From Vibrio algivorus (GTDB taxonomy: Bacteria; Pseudomonadota; Gammaproteobacteria; Enterobacterales; Vibrionaceae): a DNA stretch of 64,000 nucleotides. The notes under the pieces were generated by a model. The model did not search any database, had not been told where the DNA came from, and saw nothing but the letters and a program-made list of their open reading frames with translations. Within the stretch, counting starts at the first letter, position 1, and each line of letters starts with the position of its first letter. Shown in pieces: positions 57,906 through 64,000 of this stretch. The stretch lies in NCBI RefSeq assembly GCF_002218005.2, contig NZ_AP018678.1, positions 620,001-684,000 of the forward strand. The letters run 5' to 3'. Made by a program: the position numbers and the translations under genes.

Positions 57906-59267
57906 TTAAAGTAACACTAGGCTTAATAAGTAAACTAACAACATAGCAGTGACACCTTGAACTAGGGTTGCCATGGTTTGAGCTCGATATGCCAAGCCTA
58001 CACTCATACGGCTAAATTGGGATACGACCCAAAAGAAGCTGTCATTGGCATGAGAGACCGTCATCGCACCAGCACCAATCGCCATAACGGTTAATACTCG
58101 CCCCATTTCTGAATCTAAGCCTAATTGAGCCAATAAAGGAGCAACTAGTGCAGAGGTAGTCACTAAGGCAACGGTTGAAGAACCTTGAGCCGATTTGAGT
58201 GCAGCTGCCACAATAAATGGCATAAAGATACCGACGCCTAAAGCTGAAAGAGTAGTCCCTAAATATTCGCCAAGTGGTGTTGCTTTTAAAACTGCACCAA
58301 ATGCACCGCCAGCACCCGTGATGAGTAGAATAGGAGCAGCAGCTACAATACCTTGGCTAATCCTTTCGCTAAACTCAGTAATTTTTTGTTCTGACTTTAG
58401 AAGGCGAGTTGCTAATAAAAGTCCAATAAACAACGCAGTTAAAGGTTGGCCGAGAAAAGCGAGAGTTGCTTGAAAATTGCCACTGCCAAGTGGTTGGCTA
58501 GGGAAGTTTGCGATAGAAGCAAAACAAATTAAGACAATAGGAACAAAAATAGGTGCAAAAGCTTGAGTTGGTGATGGAAGAGTTCCGTATGATGCTTTCA
58601 GTGTTTGCCAGTCTTGATTTTCAGCAGGCGTTAGATCGTCGTTTTCAATACCATCAGGTTCTACATCTGAGAAGCGACTCGCCCACAGCATACCTGCAAT
58701 AGCAGCGACTGCTGCAACAAAAATACCTACACCAATCACAAGACCTAAATTTGACTCTAAACCTAGGTTACCAGCTGCTGCAATAGGACCTGGAGTTGGT
58801 GGTACAAAGGTGTGGGTAGCATATAAACCGGTGGCTAGAGCGACACTCATTGCAACGCTAGAAGTTTGCATGCGTTTTGCTAATGATTCTTTTAAGGAGT
58901 TTAGAATAACAAACCCCGAATCACAAAAAACAGGAATGGATACTAAGTAGCCAATGATAGACATCGTTAAGGTGGGGAATCTTTGCCCTAAGCACTTAAT
59001 AACACTATCAGCCATAGTAATTGCAGCGCCACTTTTCTCTAAAATAACGCCAATAATAGTACCTAGCACAATGACTAAACCAATGTAACCTAAGATACCA
59101 CCAAAGCCAGAAGCAATCGTTTTTGCAATAGACTCAGGAGGTAGACCGTAGGCAAATGCTGCTATAAATGCAGACATTAACAGTGCTAAGAAAGGGTGAA
59201 TTTTAAATTTTGTAGTCGTAATGACGATAAACGCGATTACGGCTAAGAGGATTAATATCAGACTCAT
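57906..59267 (-). CDS. GntP-family sugar-acid permease
   Basis: Proton-coupled inner-membrane transporter of the gluconate permease family. The 453-residue product has about 12-14 hydrophobic helices and the family features VLGTIIGVILEKSGAA, HTFVPPTPGPIAAAGNLG, GAGGAFGAVLKATPLG, and ALKSAQGSSTVALVTTSALVAP near the C-terminus. Since it is cotranscribed with a glycerate kinase and follows cdaR, glycerate or a related hydroxy acid is a likely substrate; gluconate is the family default. Its leader has a nested palindrome at 59299-59343. Confidence 0.9.
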   Translation of the reverse strand: MSLILILLAVIAFIVITTTKFKIHPFLALLMSAFIAAFAYGLPPESIAKTIASGFGGILGYIGLVIVLGTIIGVILEKSGAAITMADSVIKCLGQRFPTLTMSIIGYLVSIPVFCDSGFVILNSLKESLAKRMQTSSVAMSVALATGLYATHTFVPPTPGPIAAAGNLGLESNLGLVIGVGIFVAAVAAIAGMLWASRFSDVEPDGIENDDLTPAENQDWQTLKASYGTLPSPTQAFAPIFVPIVLICFASIANFPSQPLGSGNFQATLAFLGQPLTALFIGLLLATRLLKSEQKITEFSERISQGIVAAAPILLITGAGGAFGAVLKATPLGEYLGTTLSALGVGIFMPFIVAAALKSAQGSSTVALVTTSALVAPLLAQLGLDSEMGRVLTVMAIGAGAMTVSHANDSFFWVVSQFSRMSVGLAYRAQTMATLVQGVTAMLLVYLLSLVLL

Positions 59268-59298
59268 CGTAGGGTAACTCCATGTTTTAATTATTATG

Positions 59299-59343
59299 CT
59301 ACGAGAGGATCGGTTTCTCCGATTTTGGGTTGGGATCTCGTAG
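59299..59343 (-). promoter_or_regulatory. Nested palindrome upstream of the GntP permease
   Basis: CTACGAGA (59299-59306) and TCTCGTAG (59336-59343) are perfect inverted arms. Inside, ATCGG-TTTCT-CCGAT (59309-59323) forms a second hairpin. It lies 32-76 bases before the permease start. There is no T-run, so an operator (possibly for CdaR) or a regulatory RNA stem is more likely than a terminator. The rest of the 178-base gap to cdaR holds nothing else. Confidence 0.5.
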
Positions 59344-59445
59344 TTTTATTATTATCAATGAAGTCTTCCAAAATTACTTTGGACACTTAGCCAAATTACA
59401 TGTCGATAAATTGTACTGATTTTGTTCGTTTGACTAGTTTTTCGA

Positions 59446-60582
59446 TTATTGTGTGATCTGGCAAGCAATATAGAGTTCGACTAATCCGGTGAAGTTATGT
59501 GGGGATATTTGAGTAATGCTTTCAATTTTATTTAATCGATAGCGTAGGGTGTTTCTATGGATATACAAGCTATTAGCGCATTGAGACAGGTTTCCTTGAT
59601 GTTCAAATAAGCTGTATAAAGTTTTGATTAATTGACCAGAACGATCTTGGTTTTTGAGTTTAATAATCGCGTTACATAACTGTGCACCTTGCCAGTTTTC
59701 TTTTAATGGTGAAAGAAGCACTGGCATGCGCAGTTCTTCAAACAGATGTTTGGTTTGTTTCGGTTGGTAGTGTTTGCCTAACGTGAGTACTTGTTGAGCA
59801 CTTTGAAATGATAGGGGCATATCCATGACGGAAGGAAAGTATTCGCCTAGTGCAATATGAAGGTGGTGAATGTCGTGTTGTTGTAGCTTATGAATGAGTT
59901 GATCAATACGTTTACTTTCAAGAGTGTAGTCCCAACGTTCAGCCGCTTGTTGGCATGGCTTAAGAACCAGGATTTGGTTCATTGCAACGACAGCGACTAA
60001 GTTATTGCGCTCAGGGTATTCAAGCAATTCCACTATTTTCCTGATGGTATCGAGCTGGTTTTGGTTAGAGGTTTCGCTGATTTCAATTAACACGGCAACT
60101 CGTGGTTGTTCAATATTAATCGATAAGCGTTGTGCCCAGCTTTCAAGCGCCTCTTTGGTTAATTCATTATTCACCCAAGAAGAAATAAACTCTTCTATAT
60201 GGCGTTTATCCCATTGTAATTGTTCAATCAATAATGATCGCTCGATGATCATCTCTGAAGTCATTTTGACCAAGGCTGCATAGTTGCGGATCTCATCAGG
60301 GTTTCCGGTTATGCCTACCACACCAATAATAGTGTCATCATGCTTTAGGACTAAGTTAATGCCCGGCTTAACCCCTTTTAAGTTCTGACTAGTTTGTCGA
60401 GTAATTTCAGTGGTGTCACCATGTTGGATTGCTAGCAAAGCGCCATCGTGCAATTGCCCAATTCGATCAGGTTCTCCGCTACTGATTATGATGCCTCGAT
60501 CATTCATAACGTTGATGTTGGTATCGATAATAGCCATGGTCCGATCAACGATTTGCTGGGCAAGTTGGGTATCTAGGTGCAT
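59446..60582 (-). CDS. cdaR: Sugar diacid utilisation regulator CdaR
   Basis: Transcription activator of the CdaR/PucR group. In E. coli it responds to glycerate and turns on galactarate/glucarate genes. The 378-residue product begins MHLDTQLAQQIVDRTMAIIDTNINVMNDRG, the N-terminal diacid-recognition domain (about 1-135), with GVVGITGNPDEIRNYAALVKMTSEMI. A GGDEF-like middle region follows, then the C-terminal helix-turn-helix in LSQCANSLYIHRNTLRYRLNKIESIT. The start matches the family, but there is no ribosome site: the six bases before ATG are a T-run at the end of an inverted repeat. It is the likely activator of the permease-kinase pair. Confidence 0.95.
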   Translation of the reverse strand: MHLDTQLAQQIVDRTMAIIDTNINVMNDRGIIISSGEPDRIGQLHDGALLAIQHGDTTEITRQTSQNLKGVKPGINLVLKHDDTIIGVVGITGNPDEIRNYAALVKMTSEMIIERSLLIEQLQWDKRHIEEFISSWVNNELTKEALESWAQRLSINIEQPRVAVLIEISETSNQNQLDTIRKIVELLEYPERNNLVAVVAMNQILVLKPCQQAAERWDYTLESKRIDQLIHKLQQHDIHHLHIALGEYFPSVMDMPLSFQSAQQVLTLGKHYQPKQTKHLFEELRMPVLLSPLKENWQGAQLCNAIIKLKNQDRSGQLIKTLYSLFEHQGNLSQCANSLYIHRNTLRYRLNKIESITQISPHNFTGLVELYIACQITQ

Positions 60583-60637
60583 AAAAAAGCCGATAGAAAA
60601 GTATGTATATTAAAACATTAACCTAGTCGGCTTTTTT
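60583..60637 (-). terminator. Inverted repeat between pncB and cdaR, terminator-like
   Basis: On the minus strand AAAAAAGCCGA, a 33-base loop and TCGGCTTTTTT form a perfect 11-bp inverted repeat, and the T-run ends on the base before the cdaR ATG. The long loop makes it an unusual terminator. It also reads as T-tailed on the plus strand. Confidence 0.6.
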
Positions 60638-60682
60638 CGTCATAATGAAGTAATAAATTTGTGAATATGCACAAATAATGGC

Positions 60683-61888
60683 TTAGCTTGCTAAATGAAA
60701 AGCTTGTTTCAATGTTTGTAAATATGCTTCATCACGGCACATGCTTTTTCCTGGTTCATCGGAAATTTTCGCCACGGGTTTACCTTGGCAGGCGGTGAGT
60801 TTAAGTACGATGTTGAGGCTATCCACATTTGGGATATCGCAGGTTAATTTAGTACCAATTCCAAAGCTGGTTTGAATGCGTTGGGCAAAATGTTGGTATA
60901 TCTCTATAGCTTTGGCAAGTGATAACCCATCTGAAAACACCAACACTTTAGATTTAGGATCTATCCCCAGTTTCTCATAGTGAGCAATTGCTTTTTCTCC
61001 CCATTCAATTGGGTCACCACTGTCATGGCGTAAGCCCAGAAATGTATTAGCAAGACTTGGAGTGAAATCGCGCAGAAAAGCATCCATGTTTATGCAATCG
61101 GTCAGCGCAATGCCTAATGTATCAGGGTATTCTTTTATCCAATTATGCAATGCTAATTGTTGTGAGCTGGCAAGATCGCCTGTTAATTGCTGATGTGCTT
61201 GAAACCATTCATGAGCTTGAGTGCCGACGGGGTTTAATCCTTTGCTAAAGGCTAGGTAGTAATTCGACGTGCCATCAAATTGAGGGAAATACTCTATCAA
61301 CTGGTCGACAATATTAGCTTGTACTGCTTTAGATAAACGACGACGAGTACCGAAATCGATTAAAGAAAAGCCAGACATATCTAGGGTTGATTTATCTTGT
61401 TTGAGTAATTTTAGCTTGTGGTGTAAATGCTGGCTCGCTTGTTCAACATTAGCTTGTGGGTAACGAGTTCGTCCTCGAATTTCACTGATAATTGCTAGCA
61501 GTGGTACTTCCCATAAAATCACATCTAACCATTTACCGCGAATTGTTATTTGTAGTTGATTGTCACCTTTACGTACTTCGACGTTACTTTGTTGAAAATG
61601 AAATGAAGATAAGTACTCAAGGTAATCGTTTTCAAAGAAGGGGAGTTGCGCAAGGTAGTTTAGCTCTTCGGATTGAAACCTCAGCTGACATAAGTGATCA
61701 ATTTGCTGTAATACTTCTTCGAAATATGGACGCAAATCTTCCTGGCTTCGGCAATGAAATTCAGCGACCACTTCAACGTTAGGATATTGGTGAAATACCG
61801 CTTGCTGCATATGCAATTTATAAGCATCAGTATCCAGTAGTGATGTGATGATCGGTTGTGAGTGAGGTGTAAAAGAAGAAACGGTCAT
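60683..61888 (-). CDS. pncB: Nicotinate phosphoribosyltransferase PncB
   Basis: Makes nicotinate mononucleotide from nicotinate and PRPP in NAD salvage. The 401-residue product (E. coli 400) contains SLLDTDAYKLHMQQAVFH at the N-terminus, MDFGTRRR-like LIDFGTRRRLSKAVQ, PVGTQAHEWFQAHQQ with the catalytic histidine, and LRHDSGDPIEWGEKAIAHYEKLGIDPKSK with the phosphoribosyl site. The ATG at 61888 is preferred over an in-frame TTG six bases earlier; neither has a good ribosome site. A perfect palindrome overlaps the probable promoter at 61979-62019. Confidence 0.97.
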   Translation of the reverse strand: MTVSSFTPHSQPIITSLLDTDAYKLHMQQAVFHQYPNVEVVAEFHCRSQEDLRPYFEEVLQQIDHLCQLRFQSEELNYLAQLPFFENDYLEYLSSFHFQQSNVEVRKGDNQLQITIRGKWLDVILWEVPLLAIISEIRGRTRYPQANVEQASQHLHHKLKLLKQDKSTLDMSGFSLIDFGTRRRLSKAVQANIVDQLIEYFPQFDGTSNYYLAFSKGLNPVGTQAHEWFQAHQQLTGDLASSQQLALHNWIKEYPDTLGIALTDCINMDAFLRDFTPSLANTFLGLRHDSGDPIEWGEKAIAHYEKLGIDPKSKVLVFSDGLSLAKAIEIYQHFAQRIQTSFGIGTKLTCDIPNVDSLNIVLKLTACQGKPVAKISDEPGKSMCRDEAYLQTLKQAFHLAS

Positions 61889-61978
61889 AGACAATATTTA
61901 ATGAGGAGATTATCAGAGTAGTGTACTCGATCTTGCTTCAATTGAAAAAGTTGCTCATAAAAATAGGCTTGTACAGCG

Positions 61979-62019
61979 ACTATAGTATTTGGCCTATAAT
62001 GTTCTAAAAGCTTTTAGAA
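61979..62019 (-). promoter_or_regulatory. pncB promoter with overlapping 18-bp palindrome
   Basis: On the minus strand TTAGAA (62007-62002) and TATAGT (61984-61979) are 17 bases apart. The -35 is part of TTCTAAAAGCTTTTAGAA at 62002-62019, a perfect 18-bp palindrome. It does not match the NadR box TGTTTA-N6-TAAACA. It may be an operator for an NAD-metabolism repressor, which is inference. Confidence 0.5.
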
Positions 62020-62047
62020 TATAGTAACCCTTCCTTGGTTTAGATAT

Positions 62048-62075
62048 AAAAAATCCCGCTAAAGTGACGGGATTT
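62048..62075 (-). terminator. Terminator of dapD
   Basis: On the minus strand AAATCCCG and CGGGATTT pair over 8 bp around a 9-base loop and run into a T-tract. The remainder of the 288-base gap between dapD and pncB shows only the palindrome above. Confidence 0.85.
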
Positions 62076-62176
62076 CAATTGGTTAAACTGTACAGCTTTT
62101 TATCATGTTCAGGTTAGTAGGTATTTAACCTAGCATAACCCTAAAGCTATTTTTCTATTATCAAACACCAATATAA

Positions 62177-63208
62177 TTAGTTATTTGAATGCAGCTCGCT
62201 GTTTAACTCAACCGCAGATTTATTGGTTAAGCATTCAATCTTGCCGGTTACAGAGTTACGGCGGAATAGTAGGTCTGGTTTGCCAGCGAGATCGCGCGCT
62301 TTGGCAACTTCTACTTCATTACCTGAAGCGTCAAGCATAGTCACTTTAGTACCAGCTGTGATGTAAAGACCTGACTCAATCGTACAACGATCACCTAGTG
62401 GGAAACCAAGACCTGCGTTGGCACCTAGTAGGCTGTTCTCACCAATTGAGATCACAACTTTACCACCGCCAGATAGTGTACCCATGATTGAAGCACCACC
62501 ACCGATGTCCGAACCTTCGCCAACCATAACGCCAGCAGAGATACGACCTTCAACCATGCTCACACCTGTTGTACCAGCATTAAAGTTGATGAAACCTTCG
62601 TGCATTACAGTTGTGCCTTCGCCGACGTGTGCACCAAGACGTACTCGGGAGGTATCAGCAATACGAACACCAGTTGGAACAATGTAATCAACCATTTTCG
62701 GGAATTTATCAACACAATCGACAGTGAGAGTTTCGCCATTTAAGCGAGCTTCAATTTGGCGACTTGCTAGTTCTGGTAAGTCGATAGGGCCTTGGTTCGT
62801 CCATGCAATGTTATGAAGTAGACCAAAGATACCATCAAGTACGATGCCATGTGGTTTAGCTAAACGATGTGAAATAAGTTGAAGTTTTAGGAAACCTTCC
62901 GCAACTGAGCTTGGTTGCTCATCTTTAGCAAGAATAACTAACACTAGAGGCTGAGAAGATTGAGCGGCTTTTTCGGCAAAATCGGCATTAGCAATGTCAC
63001 CATTTGCTGCAAATGCAGTCGATAGTTCACCAGCAAGCTCATTGCTGATTTCAATCGCTTGGTTGCCTTCTGAGTATCCTGAAACTTGTGCTATCGCTGC
63101 AACAAGTGCGTCTGATGGGGTTAATACAGGGCTTGGAAAAAATGCTTCGATGATTTTACCATCACGGTTTTTGGTAGCCGTACCAAAGGCAAGTGCGAAA
63201 TGTGCCAT
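62177..63208 (-). CDS. dapD: Tetrahydrodipicolinate N-succinyltransferase DapD, long form
   Basis: Succinylates tetrahydrodipicolinate in the diaminopimelate/lysine pathway, after DapB. The 343-residue product has an N-terminal alpha/beta domain (about 1-170) and a left-handed beta-helix of hexapeptide repeats (IADTSRVRLGAHVGEGTTVMHEGFINFNAGTTGVSMVEGRISAGVMVGEGSDIGGGASIMGTL region). A C-terminal extension with KPDLLFRRNSVTGKIECL follows. It is of the longer type found in vibrios and some actinobacteria, not the 274-residue E. coli type. Ribosome site GGAGAG. It is a single gene with a terminator. Confidence 0.95.
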   Translation of the reverse strand: MAHFALAFGTATKNRDGKIIEAFFPSPVLTPSDALVAAIAQVSGYSEGNQAIEISNELAGELSTAFAANGDIANADFAEKAAQSSQPLVLVILAKDEQPSSVAEGFLKLQLISHRLAKPHGIVLDGIFGLLHNIAWTNQGPIDLPELASRQIEARLNGETLTVDCVDKFPKMVDYIVPTGVRIADTSRVRLGAHVGEGTTVMHEGFINFNAGTTGVSMVEGRISAGVMVGEGSDIGGGASIMGTLSGGGKVVISIGENSLLGANAGLGFPLGDRCTIESGLYITAGTKVTMLDASGNEVEVAKARDLAGKPDLLFRRNSVTGKIECLTNKSAVELNSELHSNN

Positions 63209-63263
63209 TTAAAAATCTCTCCATATAAAGTAAAGGGTAAACGCAAATTTACCGATTGAATTG

Positions 63264-63384
63264 TATACCTAAGTAACTTCAAGGTGCGAGTTTCAGCAAC
63301 AATAAAACAAGCTTTAGACAAGGCAAATTGAAAAAGATTTGGATAATAGCTCTGAATTTTGCATCTTGAAGGCACTTGGGTATA
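63264..63384. repeat. MITE-like palindromic element, copy 3 (121 bp)
   Basis: Ends are TATACCTAAGTAACTTCAAG and CTTGAAGGCACTTGGGTATA. The interior shares GTGCGAGTTTCAGCAA and ACAAGCTTTA with copy 2 but lacks the CCTTCGGGAGC block. It lies upstream of dapD, in the 272-base gap that otherwise shows nothing but the dapD ribosome site. Confidence 0.85.
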
Positions 63385-63480
63385 AATGCTATTTCCAATC
63401 ATAATGATTGCTAGCCAGTGTGGAAAGGCTTGAAAGGAAAATAATCAATATTGGTGTGCATTATTATTCATGTTTGCTTG

Positions 63481-64000
63481 TCATTCTTTGGTCTTTGTTA
63501 AAAGATTCATTCCAATGGGCAGAAAATATACGCCTAGTTCTTGTTGGAGTATTTTTGCAACCGCTAAATAAAAAGCACAACAACCGCATAAGATCCCAAC
63601 CAAACTTGCCATTGTATTAATGGATGGGGATGGAATAAATTGATGCAGTGCTAACAGAAGATACAAAAGTGCTAAAGAGGTAAAAATGACGAAATCTATC
63701 AAGCTTAATTGACGAGCGATGATAGCCATGATGCTAGTAAATATTCCCCATAACAGGAAATAACACCCAATTAATGCTGTTGGAGGTGTTAGAGAAACAT
63801 TCAATAAAGGAAATAATAAGATCCCGACATAAGACAGCCAATAGAGCCCGTAGGCACTAAAAGTGATCCCCACAAAAGTATGACCTTGTTTGTACTCGAC
63901 CAATCCGATAAAAAGCTGAGTTCCTCCACCAAAAATAAGTGCCATTGAAATGATTAATGCATTTAGTGGAAATAACCCGAGCCCATGTAAATTCACCAAT
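63481..64000 (-). CDS. satP: GPR1/FUN34/YaaH (SatP-type) acetate transporter, 5' end outside window
   Basis: Inner-membrane acetate/succinate uptake protein. About 173 C-terminal residues are inside the window. They show six hydrophobic helices in the SatP arrangement, with LNALIISMALIFGGGTQLFIGLVEYKQGHTFVGITFSAYGLYWL corresponding to E. coli IILAMGIFYGG...FAGLLEYKKGNTF, and the C-terminal LVGILCGCCAFYLAVAKILQQELGVYFLPIG. The N-terminal NPAPLGL motif is cut off by the window edge. Symbol by similarity to E. coli SatP. Confidence 0.88.
   Translation of the reverse strand, partial: LVNLHGLGLFPLNALIISMALIFGGGTQLFIGLVEYKQGHTFVGITFSAYGLYWLSYVGILLFPLLNVSLTPPTALIGCYFLLWGIFTSIMAIIARQLSLIDFVIFTSLALLYLLLALHQFIPSPSINTMASLVGILCGCCAFYLAVAKILQQELGVYFLPIGMNLLTKTKE

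Overview
The window reads as a stretch of the main chromosome of a gammaproteobacterium of the family Vibrionaceae, most likely Vibrio or a close relative. The protein sequences are close to the E. coli housekeeping set. The order dacB / OmpU-type porin / greA / yhbY / rlmE / ftsH / folP / glmM / secG is the one I remember from V. cholerae. So are the second EF-G gene beside radA, the VF530-type protein and the long (343 aa) form of DapD. Species cannot be fixed from the sequence alone.

Layout. 1-2147: 5' part of a ypjD-like cytochrome-assembly gene (minus) divergent from ffh. 2391-4400: rpsP-rimM-trmD-rplS. 4736-10653: dapB, then carA-carB with a promoter and possible ArgR boxes. 10911-13493: dacB and a porin, both minus. 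14206-20907: greA, yhbY (minus), rlmE-ftsH, folP-glmM, secG. 20946-30649: tRNA-Leu(GAG), initiator tRNA-Met, then rimP-nusA-infB-rbfA-truB-rpsO-pnp. 31164-34917: nlpI and the oxygen-independent ubiquinone genes ubiV-ubiU (minus) divergent from ubiT. 35036-39354: yhbS, holD-rimI, prfC, a small DUF5363-type gene overlapping a TatD-family hydrolase. 39571-45756: nucleoside use, nupC then deoC-deoA-deoB-deoD, both with CRP-like and LacI-type operator-like sites. 45891-52803: ytjB (minus), serB, radA, mtgA (minus), fusA2. 53160-61888 (all minus): pncB, cdaR, a GntP permease, glycerate kinase, chrA, an acyl-CoA synthetase, a VF530 protein. 62177-64000 (minus): dapD and the 3' part of an acetate-transporter gene.

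No phage, insertion sequence, CRISPR array or defence island was seen. The unusual material lies between genes. The main finding is a family of 7-bp tandem arrays (units AGGAACC, CTCGCAA, CCCGAGA, CACGCAA, CACGAAA, CTCGAAA, most fitting CWCGMAA). Several end within 0-2 bases of a stop codon, and one encodes the last residues and stop codon of DacB. Two arrays belong to a larger repeated element with a shared hairpin core. A second family is MITE-like, with ends related to TATACCCAAGTNACTTCAAG. It has three full copies and several remnants, again mostly just after stop codons. Other points worth checking are an RNase III-type pnp leader, a terminator in the greA leader, a long deo leader with two exclusive pairings, a terminator-like repeat ending on the cdaR start codon, a perfect 18-bp palindrome over a likely pncB promoter, and the EF-G paralogue.

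All repeat counts, spacings and motif matches were read by eye; no search or folding program was run.
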